Of a DNA stretch of 64,000 nucleotides, positions 44,559 through 53,365 are shown one piece after another. The position numbers and the translations under genes are program-made. Below the pieces are notes generated by a model. That model was not told the origin of the DNA. It saw nothing but the letters and a program-made list of their open reading frames with translations, and made no database searches. This DNA is from Paracoccaceae bacterium (GTDB lineage Bacteria; Pseudomonadota; Alphaproteobacteria; Rhodobacterales; Rhodobacteraceae), in the NCBI GenBank assembly GCA_002708925.1, contig PAPN01000007.1, forward strand, positions 12,080 to 76,079. The letters are read 5' to 3'. Position 1 is the stretch's first letter, and every line of letters begins with the position of its first letter.

Positions 44559-45440
44559 TTACAACAGCACGGCCAGCATGATCGGGATCGCGAACACGGA
44601 CATTACCGTTGAAACCACCACCAGCCCGGCGACGGATTCGGCATCGGCTCCGTATTTTTCGGCCAGCAGATACGAGGTGACAGCCACGGGTGTGGACAAT
44701 TGCAGCACCAGAACGGCAAAGGCGGTGCGATCCAGATGAAACCACAGCCCCACCCCCCAGGTCAGCCCAAAGCACAGCGCCAGCTTGGCCAGCGAAATCC
44801 AGATGGCGCGGCCCACATGGCCCGGCGTCATCCGCGCCACGGCCACGCCCAGGGTGATCAGCATGATCGGAATCGCCATCTGGCCGATCAGCTCCAGCGC
44901 GTTGGTCAGAAAAATCGGCGTCTGCCAGCCCTGCCACAGGAACAGACCGCCCAGCAGGGTCGCCGCAACCAGAGGCTCCTTGACGACTTTGGCCAGCGAT
45001 CCGCCGCCCGCCACCAGCCAGACCCCAAAGGTGAAAGACCAGACTGCCATCACCGCGAAGACCACGACAGCATAGCCCAGCCCGACCTCGCCAAAGGCGA
45101 ACATCGCCAGCGGCAGGCCCAGGTTGCCCGTATTGCCGAAAATGATGGGGGCCAGAAAGGTCCGGACATCCAGCCGCGTCAGCCGGACCAGCGCCCAGGC
45201 CGCCACCGAGACCACGCCATATGCGGCCGCCGAGGCAAAAAACAACGAGGTCAGCGCCTCGGGCTGTATCTGCGTCTTCATCAGAGCGGTGAAAATCAGG
45301 CAGGGAACGGCCAGCGTCATGGCCAGCCGCGTGACAAATTCCACCCGGTATTCGAACCCGACCTTCACCCATCCAAACCCGACCGCCGCCAAAATGAACA
45401 CCGGCGCCGTTATTTCCAACACTGTCAAAGCAAGGTTCAC
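44559..45440 (-). CDS. AEC-family (auxin efflux carrier type) transporter
   Basis: 293 residues, about ten membrane helices in two repeats of five. The start GTG 45440 gives MNLALTVLEITAPVF, typical for the family, and has GGGAAA before it; an upstream ATG at 45482 is less likely. Motifs include FGNTGNLGLPLAMFAFGE and LVLQLSTPVAVTSYLLAEKYG. Members move organic anions such as malonate or malate; the ligand here is unknown. Confidence 0.88.
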   Translation of the reverse strand: MNLALTVLEITAPVFILAAVGFGWVKVGFEYRVEFVTRLAMTLAVPCLIFTALMKTQIQPEALTSLFFASAAAYGVVSVAAWALVRLTRLDVRTFLAPIIFGNTGNLGLPLAMFAFGEVGLGYAVVVFAVMAVWSFTFGVWLVAGGGSLAKVVKEPLVAATLLGGLFLWQGWQTPIFLTNALELIGQMAIPIMLITLGVAVARMTPGHVGRAIWISLAKLALCFGLTWGVGLWFHLDRTAFAVLVLQLSTPVAVTSYLLAEKYGADAESVAGLVVVSTVMSVFAIPIMLAVLL

Positions 45441-45524
45441 AGACTGTTTCCCGCTATTTTCTGTCAATTCATGGACATTCACCCGAGTTTACGTCTATCC
45501 ATGGCTTTAAGGGGCTGCAATCTA

Positions 45525-45851
45525 ATGCTTAAGACGCGTGCGAAATACCATTTGGGACAGATTGTCCGTCACAAAAAACACCCGTTCCGCGGCGTGGTTT
45601 TTGACGTTGATCCGCGTTTTAACAACACCGAGGAATGGTATCACTCGATCCCCGAGGACAGCCGCCCCTCGAAAGAGCAGCCGTTCTACCATCTGCTGGC
45701 CGAAAACGATCAGAGCTATTACGTGGCCTATGTGTCCGAGCAAAACCTGATCGCCGACTATTCCGGAGAGCCGGTCAGCCACCCCGACATCCCTGATCTG
45801 TTCGGCCCGTTCGAAGATGGCCAGTACCCGCTGCAATTTCAGCTGAACTAG
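45525..45851 (+). CDS. hspQ: Heat shock protein HspQ
   Basis: 108 residues. AKYHLGQIVRHKKHPFRGVVFDVDP at the N-terminus, EEWYHSIPEDSRPSKEQPFYHLLAEN and SEQNLIADYSGEPVSHP match HspQ/YccV, a small protein that helps degradation of denatured DnaA and modulates Lon. ATG 45525 after AAGGGG. Converges with the ggt gene, 3 bp between stops. Confidence 0.92.
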   Translation: MLKTRAKYHLGQIVRHKKHPFRGVVFDVDPRFNNTEEWYHSIPEDSRPSKEQPFYHLLAENDQSYYVAYVSEQNLIADYSGEPVSHPDIPDLFGPFEDGQYPLQFQLN

Positions 45852-45854
45852 GGT

Positions 45855-47432
45855 TTAGTAGCCCAGGGCGCAGCCATCTTTGCGGGGGTCCGAGCCGCCC
45901 TCCAGTACGCCATCTTCGCGAATAAGAATGGCCTGGGCCCCGCCAATCGGCTGTTCGGGGATGCGGACATCATGGCCCAGATCGGCCAGCTCTTGCCGGA
46001 CAGCCTCCGAATAGCCCCGCTCGACATTCATCTGCCCGGCATCGCTGAACGTCCGGGGCGCGTCGATTGCCTCTTGCGGGGGCAAGCCGAAATCCTCGAT
46101 ATTCGAGACAAAACGCGCGTGGCCGTTCGGCTGATAGGCCCCGCCCATCACACCAAAGGGCATGGTCACGCGCCCATTTTGGCGCAACATGCCCGGAATG
46201 ATGGTGTGCATCGGGCGTTTGCCGCCGGCCAGCTCGTTCGGGTGTCCGGGCTCCAGGCTGAAACCCGCGCCCCGGTTCTGGAACAAAATCCCGAATTTCG
46301 GGCTGGCGATCCCCGATCCAAACCCATGAAAAATCGAGTAAATCAGGGACACTGCCATGCGATCCCGGTCAACCACGGTAATATAAACCGTGTCTTTGTG
46401 GATTGCCTCGGTCAGCGGGGCTGCCGCAGGGATCGCGCGCCCAGGATTGATCAGACCGGCCAGTTTCGCGGCGGTTTCCGGTGCCAGCATATGCGCCAGC
46501 CGCGAGGTATGATCAGGATCGGCCAGCAAACGGTTTCGCGCGTCATACGCCAGTTTTGCGGCCTCTGCCTCGATATGTGCGCGGCGGCTGCCGAATGGAT
46601 CCATCCCAGAAATATCAAAATGCTTCAGTATGTTAAGCATTAATATGGCCGTTGCGCCCTGCCCATTTGGCGGGTGCTCAACCAGATCGACGGATTTATA
46701 CGTGCCGCTGATCGGTGTCGTCGGTGTGCAGGCTGTTGCGGCGAAATCCTCGGCTGTGTGTTGCCCGCCCAAGGCCTGCAAAGCGCCCAGCATGTCCTCG
46801 GCCACCTCACCCTCGTAGAAGGCGCTGCGCCCATCGCGGGCGATTCGGCGCAGCACGTCAGCCTGTCCGAGGGCAGTGAAAAGCTGGCCGGTTTTGCCTG
46901 GCTGTCCGTCGATCAGAAAATGGCGTTTGCCCGCGTCATTCAGGCACGCGGCCGCAGTGGGCCAGTCAAAGGCAACGCGCGGGGCGACGGGGACGCCGGT
47001 TTCGGCGTAGTGGATAGAGGGCGCCAGCAGCACGTCCAGCCCAAGCTTGCCGTATTGCTCCGACATATGGCAGAAGGCATCGACCGCGCCGGGGATTGTC
47101 ACCGCATCTGCACTGTCAAGCGGCACCGTTGTCAGCCCTTTTGCGCGCAAATCGCTGGCGGTGGCTTTGCCGGGCGCGCGCCCCGAGCCATTCAGCGCCA
47201 AGATTTCGTCGGACCCTGCCGGGCTGATCAAAGCAAAACAGTCCCCGCCAATGCCCGTCATTTGCGGCTCGCAGATGCCCAGTAGCACCGCTCCGGCAAT
47301 CGCAGCATCGACGGCGTTGCCGCCACGTTCCAAGATGTCGATTGCGGTTTTGGCTGCCAATGGATGCGAGGTTGCGCACATGCCATTGCTTGCGAAGACG
47401 GCTGATCGGCCGGGCTGGTGAAAATCTCTCAT
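45855..47432 (-). CDS. Gamma-glutamyltransferase family protein
   Basis: 525 residues of the Ntn-hydrolase GGT family. The self-processing Thr lies in KDTVYITVVDRDRMAVSLIYS (about residue 345), after which the small subunit starts. GGKRPMHTIIPGM and PFGVMGGAYQPNGH are conserved in the small-subunit part. No clear signal peptide, so the enzyme may be cytoplasmic, acting on gamma-glutamyl compounds or acylamides rather than glutathione in the periplasm. Single-gene unit, 230 bp from the next. Confidence 0.88.
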   Translation of the reverse strand: MRDFHQPGRSAVFASNGMCATSHPLAAKTAIDILERGGNAVDAAIAGAVLLGICEPQMTGIGGDCFALISPAGSDEILALNGSGRAPGKATASDLRAKGLTTVPLDSADAVTIPGAVDAFCHMSEQYGKLGLDVLLAPSIHYAETGVPVAPRVAFDWPTAAACLNDAGKRHFLIDGQPGKTGQLFTALGQADVLRRIARDGRSAFYEGEVAEDMLGALQALGGQHTAEDFAATACTPTTPISGTYKSVDLVEHPPNGQGATAILMLNILKHFDISGMDPFGSRRAHIEAEAAKLAYDARNRLLADPDHTSRLAHMLAPETAAKLAGLINPGRAIPAAAPLTEAIHKDTVYITVVDRDRMAVSLIYSIFHGFGSGIASPKFGILFQNRGAGFSLEPGHPNELAGGKRPMHTIIPGMLRQNGRVTMPFGVMGGAYQPNGHARFVSNIEDFGLPPQEAIDAPRTFSDAGQMNVERGYSEAVRQELADLGHDVRIPEQPIGGAQAILIREDGVLEGGSDPRKDGCALGY

Positions 47433-47662
47433 CTGAGGCTCCCTGAGTTCCGCTTCGGACTTTAGGCAATCTTGTTGCCAAGTCCATGCCCCGCGGAACG
47501 ATCAGGAGAAAGGTAGACCTCGACGTCGCGCACTGGGTGGGGGCTGTAAACGCGCGACGCCGAGGGAAGCTCTTGCAGCTACACCGTCTTTTTGACTCAG
47601 GTTTCGGGCGCGAATATGAGGTGAATCGGGCAATTCTGCGGCGCGTTGGATTTGCGCCAGGA

Positions 47663-48142
47663 TTACGTGAGGGGAATCGCCATCCGCAGGCAGTTTGTAT
47701 CCCCCACACGATGATAGGCCAGATTTTCAGTCATGTTCTGAATCAGCAGCCAGCCAAACCCGCCTTCGGGCAGATCGTCAAGGGGGACGTCTGTGTCGGG
47801 CGCGGATCTTTCGGCAAAAACGTGGACGGGCACGGGGGGGCCCTGATCCATGATGGCGACGTCCAGCCGGTCAACCTGTGATTTGCACTGCAATTCGATA
47901 CTGCCCTGCCCGGTTTCGGCATAGGCATGTTCAACCACGTTGTTCAGCGCTTCGGCCAGGACGATTTCCACGGTGCCTCTGTTCATCTCGCCGATTCCGA
48001 TTTCAGTCAGAAAGGACAGCAGGCTGGTCAAAGTCTGGCGGACACCCATTTCAGTGGCGTCAAATCGGATGTCGAACCGGTTCGGCACGGTTAGCTCGCT
48101 CCGCTTGGGGAAATGAAAATCCGTTTCAGGCCCGATCAGCAT
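47663..48142 (-). CDS. RsbW-type anti-sigma factor kinase, RbaW-like
   Basis: 159 residues of HATPase fold: N box VEIVLAEALNNVVEHAYAE, G1-like VAIMDQGPPVPVHVF and G2 EGGFGWLLIQNMTE. It sequesters or phosphorylates the STAS partner encoded just upstream, which it overlaps by 17 bp. The pair resembles RbaV-RbaW of Rhodobacter capsulatus, which influence gene-transfer-agent production and motility, but the same design is also used in other sigma-factor switches. Confidence 0.8.
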   Translation of the reverse strand: MLIGPETDFHFPKRSELTVPNRFDIRFDATEMGVRQTLTSLLSFLTEIGIGEMNRGTVEIVLAEALNNVVEHAYAETGQGSIELQCKSQVDRLDVAIMDQGPPVPVHVFAERSAPDTDVPLDDLPEGGFGWLLIQNMTENLAYHRVGDTNCLRMAIPLT

Positions 48143-48470
48143 GAAGGCCTACAGCATCTTCGACCGAAGGATGAATGGCAAAGACCATATCCATACGGGT
48201 CAGGCGAAACACCTTTTCGACATTTGGCATCAGGCCGGCCAGGTGGAGCTTGCGCGCATTGCCCAGCTGTTTCATCGCAGCCACGATCGCGCCCAGGCCG
48301 CTGGAATCGATAAAGCTGACGGTGCTGAGATCCAGCACCACCTCTGAAGATCCGCCCTCGGTCAGCTGGCGCATCTGATCCTTGAACGCGATGGCGACGG
48401 CGGCATCAATCCGGTCTTCCTCGACCGAGACGACTTGATAACCGCCTTGCGCGGCACTGGACATTTGCAT
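48126..48470 (-). CDS. STAS-domain anti-sigma factor antagonist, RbaV-like
   Basis: 114 residues from ATG 48470 (AGAGG upstream). The phosphorylatable serine sits in SFIDSSGLGAIVAAMK and is preceded by VVLDLSTVS. It controls release of a sigma factor by binding the RsbW-type kinase, with which it is coupled. The downstream overlap and order STAS-kinase match the RbaV-RbaW arrangement; no RbaY-like phosphatase is in the window. Confidence 0.85.
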   Translation of the reverse strand: MQMSSAAQGGYQVVSVEEDRIDAAVAIAFKDQMRQLTEGGSSEVVLDLSTVSFIDSSGLGAIVAAMKQLGNARKLHLAGLMPNVEKVFRLTRMDMVFAIHPSVEDAVGLHADRA

Positions 48471-48558
48471 GGAAACCTCTTTCACGACACTCTTTCCCGA
48501 GCGACGCTAAGACGAAATCCTTACCATTCCGTATTCAGCCGCCAGCCAGGTGCGGATT

Positions 48559-48738
48559 TCAGTCGAATCGCGCCAGGCGGTCGATCTGGGGTGCCATGGT
48601 GCACCACTTATCCTCGACCTGGACCCAGACGGCATCGCGCTCTGTGGCGTGAATGGTGATCCGCCCGGCCTCCATCGAGATCACATCCGGGCTTAGCAGG
48701 TTCATAAACAGTGCAATCGCTTCGGTCGTCAGACACAT
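48559..48738 (-). CDS. Small hypothetical protein, 59 residues
   Basis: ATG 48738 after AGGAGAG. Composition is normal (MCLTTEAIALFMNLL, WVQVEDKWCTMAPQIDRLAR) and the strong ribosome site argues for a real gene. It precedes the RbaV-like gene by about 90 bp on the same strand and may be co-transcribed. No family recognised. Confidence 0.55.
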   Translation of the reverse strand: MCLTTEAIALFMNLLSPDVISMEAGRITIHATERDAVWVQVEDKWCTMAPQIDRLARFD

Positions 48739-49009
48739 GGCAACTCTCCTTCGCTTTTGATCAGCGACACAGAGCGTCCTCCGGCACCCTTGCCTGGAAC
48801 GAGGGTAGGGCAGATGCGGGGGCTGCCCATCCATTATTGCTGCGGTGCGGCATTTAGGGCAGGGATGCTTCCGTTGATCGCTGAAAACTTAGGCAACTGT
48901 GGGTCTGAAACCTTAACGCGCCGCTGCCTGCCCGCACGTTGAGGCAGCCAGACGGGCTTGCACGGCGGCGGAAATTTTTATCCAATAAGCCGCGCAACAG
49001 GAGAAAAAC

Positions 49010-49381
49010 ATGCCAACCGGAAGCTGCGCCTGCGGGCAGATTCGCTATAGTTCAGAGGTGCCGCTCATGAATGGCTCGTGTTGTCATTGCAGCCAGTGCC
49101 GGAAAATGTCGGGGCATGTCTGGGCCTCTGCACAGGTGCCGCAAGAGGCGCTGACGATCACCGGGCCGGTGCACTGGATCTCGCTTACGCCACGGGCGCG
49201 GCGCGGGGTTTGCCCCGGTTGCGGAGCCTTTTTATTCTGGCAGGGCACGAACGAGGACAGCATCAGCATTGGCCTGGGCACGCTGGACGCGCCCGTGTCG
49301 GTCACACTGGAAAAGCACATCTTTACCGCCGACAAGGGCAGCTATTACCAGCTGACTGACGGGCTGCCGCAGCGCCCCTGA
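49010..49381 (+). CDS. GFA-family zinc protein (glutathione-dependent formaldehyde-activating type)
   Basis: 123 residues. Zinc ligands: SCACGQIRY, CCHCSQCRKMSGHVW and CPGCGAFLFWQ, in the order typical of the GFA/CENP-V fold. ATG 49010 with CAGGAGAAAAA upstream. GFA proteins were named for S-hydroxymethylglutathione formation, but many members have no proven activity. Confidence 0.9.
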   Translation: MPTGSCACGQIRYSSEVPLMNGSCCHCSQCRKMSGHVWASAQVPQEALTITGPVHWISLTPRARRGVCPGCGAFLFWQGTNEDSISIGLGTLDAPVSVTLEKHIFTADKGSYYQLTDGLPQRP

Positions 49382-49385
49382 GCGG

Positions 49386-49796
49386 TTAGCTCAGCGCGTC
49401 CTTGTATTTCAGGAAACGCGGGTCCGTCATCACGCGGGCATTCATCGCCTCGCGCAGCGCCCCGACCGAGCTATGCGGCCGCATGACCACCTCGAAATCC
49501 GAGATCAACCCCTCTGCGTTCAGCGTGATCAGGTCCACGCCCACCGCGTCGCGATCACCGATTTTGCACTGAAACTCCAGCGCCCAGTCGTTGCCTTCAC
49601 CCATGATGCGGCGATAGCGGAAATCCGAAAACACCTGCCCCACATGGCCCAGAACGGCGGCAACGGGGGCGCGCCCCTGCCAGGTTTTCCAATAGGTCGG
49701 GGGCAGGAATTTCACGTCCTCGGCCAGGATTGTTGCGATTTTTTCATCCTCGCCCGAGGCGACGATCTCGGCCATGCGCTGAATGGTTGGGTGCAT
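49386..49796 (-). CDS. NTF2-like (SnoaL-type) protein
   Basis: 136 residues from ATG 49796: VASGEDEKIATILAEDVKFLPPTYWK begins a cone-shaped alpha+beta barrel, with ALEFQCKIGDRDAVGVDLITLNAEGLISDFEVVMRP at the end. Such folds serve as polyketide cyclases, isomerases or ligand binders; no catalytic residues are clear. Converges with the GFA gene. Confidence 0.8.
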   Translation of the reverse strand: MHPTIQRMAEIVASGEDEKIATILAEDVKFLPPTYWKTWQGRAPVAAVLGHVGQVFSDFRYRRIMGEGNDWALEFQCKIGDRDAVGVDLITLNAEGLISDFEVVMRPHSSVGALREAMNARVMTDPRFLKYKDALS

Positions 49797-49895
49797 TGGG
49801 GCTCCTCCGGTTTTGGGCAGGGTGGCAAGCGGGCCTGCCATCGCGCAAGTGTGACGTCGGGTTGCGCGTGCGGGCATCCCGGCGTAAGGGAGCCC

Positions 49896-50549
49896 ATGTC
49901 CTTCAGCACCGATTATACTCCGCCCTCTGACCCGTTGGAGATTCTGCATCAGGATCACCAGATATTGGCGGTTAACAAACCCTCGGGTCTGTTGTCTGTG
50001 CCCGGACGGGGCGAACATCTGGCCGATTGCCTGCTGACCCGCGTGCAGGCGGTGTTCCCCGAGGCCTTGCTGGTGCATCGGCTGGATCGGGATACCTCGG
50101 GGGTGATGGTGTTTGCGCTCAGCCCCCATGCGCAGCGCAACCTGTCCATGCAATTCGAAAAACGCAGCACGCGGAAAACCTATGTCGCGCGCGTCTGGGG
50201 CCGGCTAGAGCCAAAGACGGGCACAGTGGATTTGCCGCTGATCGTGGATTGGCCGAATCGGCCGCGTCAGATGGTGGATCATGAAAACGGTAAGCCCGCC
50301 GTCACCGATTGGCGCGTGCTGCGCCATGCTGAGAACGAGACCCGCGTGCGGCTGATGCCAAGGACCGGGCGCTCGCATCAGCTGCGGGTGCATATGCTGG
50401 CGCTGGGGCATGTCATTCTGGGCGATCCGCTGTATGCGACGGGCGCGGCGGCCGATTTCCCGCGCCTGATGCTGCATTCCGAAGAGCTGCGCGTGAACCA
50501 CCCCGAAAGCGGCGAGGGCATTCGTTTCCGCACGAAATCCCCGTTTTAG
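49896..50549 (+). CDS. RluA-family pseudouridine synthase
   Basis: 217 residues. The catalytic Asp is in LLVHRLDRDTSGVMVFAL, with KPSGLLSVPGRG and GRSHQLRVHMLALGHVILGDPLYA. It makes pseudouridine in rRNA or tRNA; the short length and lack of an S4 domain suggest an RluA-like (23S U746/tRNA U32) enzyme, but specificity is not readable. ATG 49896 after AAGGGAG. Confidence 0.9.
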   Translation: MSFSTDYTPPSDPLEILHQDHQILAVNKPSGLLSVPGRGEHLADCLLTRVQAVFPEALLVHRLDRDTSGVMVFALSPHAQRNLSMQFEKRSTRKTYVARVWGRLEPKTGTVDLPLIVDWPNRPRQMVDHENGKPAVTDWRVLRHAENETRVRLMPRTGRSHQLRVHMLALGHVILGDPLYATGAAADFPRLMLHSEELRVNHPESGEGIRFRTKSPF

Positions 50550-50552
50550 GGC

Positions 50553-51590
50553 CTATTTCATCGACCGATCGGTCAGATTTAAACGCGCGCTGACAATGGG
50601 TTTCACGATTGACTCCAGCGCGGGATCATCGCCGCGCAGCTGTTCCAGCTCGTCCAGGCGGTTGGTGGCGATCAGCTCCAGCAGGTCCAGACGCGGGGCG
50701 CCCCCAGTATCGCGGGGCAGGGCGCTGACTGTTTGCAGCAGATTGGGTTGCGGCCCGCCTGCGGGCATTTGCAGCTCTGCCCCGGCCTCGGCAAAGGCAT
50801 ACAGCCCCACGCCCCCCGCTGGCAGCGCATAGGCGGCAAAGGCCACATCCTGCGCGCCCGCCGTCATCAGGGCGGCACGGATCGCCGGGCCATCCTCGGC
50901 AATGCGGTTTTCCGTGCCCTCGCCATCGGACCAGTTCATCAGGCGGCGCGTGACGAAGTTATACAGCTTCTTGCCCGTGGCCATCCAAATCCGCGAGGGC
51001 AGAGATTTGCGCGCCAGCATCGCGCGTTCACGGGGCGTCAGCAGATCGTGGGCAAAGCTGCGTTTCTGCTTGAGCATGTGCCGCAGATCCTCGCGCGCGG
51101 CGACGCGATAGAGCTTCCCCTTCTTCGGATGGACGCTGGCCAGTTGGAAATCAATCACGGCGGCCCGCCCGTCCGGCGTCATCAGCCAGTTCTGAGGCTT
51201 GGCAATGTCGTTATGGCAGACCCCGCGCTGACGCAACTGCGCCAGCAGGCGTTTGGCATCCTTGAACCAGAGCGGGTCACGGGGTTTGGCCAGATGCAGC
51301 GGTGTGCCTTCGCTCCAGACACGCAGAATGCCGCCCCGGTCGGCTTCCAGCAATATCGGGCAGCCCTCGATTCCCTGAACGGCGCGCAGCCCGCGGGCCT
51401 CTTTGCGGGCCAGCATCTGCGACAGGGGGCGCGCCCACCAGGGCACCCCGTCCAGACGGCGCAGCACCACCTTAACCGACGGATCATCCGCCAGATGCCC
51501 CATGATGGTTTCGGAAAACACATCACGTTTCAGAACCGTGTCGGGCACAAAGCGCTGGATCGAAGGGAAGTCAGCCACCAAGGCCCCCAT
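50553..51590 (-). CDS. RIO-like/Kdo-kinase-like protein kinase, unusual
   Basis: 345 residues. The catalytic loop is GVCHNDIAKPQNWL (His126-Asn-Asp128) with the metal Asp in AAVIDFQLAS (Asp147), as in RIO and lipopolysaccharide kinases. The usual N-lobe lysine and glycine loop are hard to assign (VVLRRLDGVPWWARP may contain the lysine). The C-terminal ~150 residues have no known domain. It starts at 51590 directly after the terminator hairpin of the aldehyde dehydrogenase gene. The target (protein, sugar or lipid A precursor) is unknown. Confidence 0.7.
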   Translation of the reverse strand: MGALVADFPSIQRFVPDTVLKRDVFSETIMGHLADDPSVKVVLRRLDGVPWWARPLSQMLARKEARGLRAVQGIEGCPILLEADRGGILRVWSEGTPLHLAKPRDPLWFKDAKRLLAQLRQRGVCHNDIAKPQNWLMTPDGRAAVIDFQLASVHPKKGKLYRVAAREDLRHMLKQKRSFAHDLLTPRERAMLARKSLPSRIWMATGKKLYNFVTRRLMNWSDGEGTENRIAEDGPAIRAALMTAGAQDVAFAAYALPAGGVGLYAFAEAGAELQMPAGGPQPNLLQTVSALPRDTGGAPRLDLLELIATNRLDELEQLRGDDPALESIVKPIVSARLNLTDRSMK

Positions 51591-51598
51591 GAAAAAGA

Positions 51599-51625
51599 AA
51601 TCCGGGGCCGTGATAGCCCCGGATT
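51599..51625 (-). terminator. Terminator of the aldehyde dehydrogenase gene
   Basis: Stem AATCCGGGGC / GCCCCGGATT with a 7-base loop; on the minus strand it is followed by TTCTTTTTC, which runs into the start region of the downstream kinase gene. Confidence 0.82.
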
Positions 51626-51650
51626 GAACCGTGTTGCAATGGTGTTGCGC

Positions 51651-53090
51651 TTATTCAGCGGCCCAACCGGCCACGGATTTGACTTCAAGGAAGTCCTCGA
51701 TGCCCCAAACGCCGCCTTCGCGGCCATTGCCGGACTGTTTCATGCCACCAAAGGGCGCCCCGGCCCCGCGGCTCTGGCCGTTCATTTCCACCATCCCCGA
51801 GCGCAATTGCAGCGCCAGGCGGTTGGCTTTTACGCCATCGGTGGTCTGGACATAGTTCGTCAGGCCATAGACCGTGTCATTGGCGATCTGAACCGCTTCT
51901 TCCTCGGTTTCGAACGGGATGATCGACAGCACGGGACCAAAGATTTCCTCGCGTGCGATGGTCATCTGATTGTTGACGTCGGCAAAAACGGTGGGGCGCA
52001 CAAAGAAGCCCTTGTTCAGCCCCTCGGGACGGCCCAGGCCGCCGGCAACCAGGCGCGCGCCTTCGTCGATGCCGGTCTGGATCAGCCCCTGGATCTTGTT
52101 CCACTGGGCCTCGTTGACGACGGGGCCGATGTGCTTGCCATGCGCGCTGGCAGGGCCGACGGTGACCGTATTCGCGACCTCGGCAGCGGCTTCGACCGCC
52201 TGGTCATAGACGCCTTTCTGCACCAGCATCCGGCTGGGGGCATTACACGACTGGCCGGTGTTGTTCATCATGTGCAGAACGCCGCGTTTGACGGCCTTTT
52301 CATCCGCATCGTCAAAGATGATGTTGGCGCCCTTGCCGCCCAGCTCCAGATGGACGCGTTTCAGCGTCAGCGCGGCGTTTTGGGAAATCGCGATGCCCGC
52401 GCGGGTCGAGCCGGTGAAGCTGACCATATCCACATCCGGATGCCCGGACAGCGCCGCCCCCACGCCCACACCATCGCCGTTCACCAGGTTGAACACCCCC
52501 TTGGGGAAGCCAGCCTCGTCCATCATTTCGGCGAACAGGATCGCGTCCAGCGGGCTTTCCTCGGAGGGTTTCAGCACCATGGTGCAGCCCGCAATCGCGG
52601 CGGCGACCACCTTCAGCGTGACCTGGTTCATCGGCCAGTTCCACGGTGTGATCAGCGCACAGACGCCGACGGGTTCGTGCACGATCCGGTCATTGGGGGC
52701 ATGATCTCCCAGCGGGCGGATGAACTCGAAATTCTTGGCCGCTCGGATGAAATTCGTGATGTGCCAGGTGCCGGCCCCCACCTGAGAGGTGTTCGCCATG
52801 TCGATCGGCGCGCCCATCTCCAGGCTGATCGCCTCGCCCATTTCGGCGCTGCGGCGTTTGTAGATTTCCAGCAGCTTTTCGACCAGGGCAATACGGTCCG
52901 CGGGGGGCGTGTTCATCCAGGCCGGAAAGGCAGCCTTGGCCGCCGCAACGGCCGCATCCGCATCGGCCTGAGCGCCCAGCGAAATAACGGCACAGGGTTC
53001 TTCGGTGGAGGGGTCGATCACATCGTGATCGCGCTGCTCAATCGGGTCCACCCAGTCCCCATTGATGTAGAATTGACGTTTCTCGATCAT
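51651..53090 (-). CDS. NAD(P)-dependent aldehyde dehydrogenase
   Basis: 479 residues. Active-site Glu in VHLELGGKGANIIFDDAD, catalytic Cys in NNTGQSCNAPSRML, and NAD-binding SFTGSTRAGIAIS and TPWNWPMNQ. Oxidises aldehydes to carboxylates in the cytoplasm; substrate unknown. Ends 26 bp before a hairpin terminator. Confidence 0.93.
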   Translation of the reverse strand: MIEKRQFYINGDWVDPIEQRDHDVIDPSTEEPCAVISLGAQADADAAVAAAKAAFPAWMNTPPADRIALVEKLLEIYKRRSAEMGEAISLEMGAPIDMANTSQVGAGTWHITNFIRAAKNFEFIRPLGDHAPNDRIVHEPVGVCALITPWNWPMNQVTLKVVAAAIAGCTMVLKPSEESPLDAILFAEMMDEAGFPKGVFNLVNGDGVGVGAALSGHPDVDMVSFTGSTRAGIAISQNAALTLKRVHLELGGKGANIIFDDADEKAVKRGVLHMMNNTGQSCNAPSRMLVQKGVYDQAVEAAAEVANTVTVGPASAHGKHIGPVVNEAQWNKIQGLIQTGIDEGARLVAGGLGRPEGLNKGFFVRPTVFADVNNQMTIAREEIFGPVLSIIPFETEEEAVQIANDTVYGLTNYVQTTDGVKANRLALQLRSGMVEMNGQSRGAGAPFGGMKQSGNGREGGVWGIEDFLEVKSVAGWAAE

Positions 53091-53365
53091 CTCTGACCTC
53101 CGATAAAAGACCTTCCCGTCTCGCGGGGAATTCCGTTATGCAGAATTCTTTGCCGCGACGTTGAAAGGCAGTTTGTCAGGGGTTTTGACCCTTCGCAAGG
53201 GGGAGTCTGAACAGGTTTCGGAAATTTGATCAAATTAAGACCCTTGAGGAATCGCGACACTCTGTCACCCTGCGAAAAATCCCCGAGTCTGGGGCTGGTA
53301 AAGTGCGGTTTAGAATGTATCTAATTTACGGAATGTAATCCTGACCATTTTGAGAGGAAAAGAAA

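Noticed and set aside
47486-47881. Plus-strand frame in the ggt-rbaW gap
   Set aside because: Runs antisense into the RbaW-like gene and has no domain or strong start.
50733-53096. Very long plus-strand open frame (787 codons) opposite the kinase and aldehyde dehydrogenase genes
   Set aside because: It lies antisense to two well-supported genes and its composition is the shadow of GC-rich codons; no ribosome site or recognisable domain.
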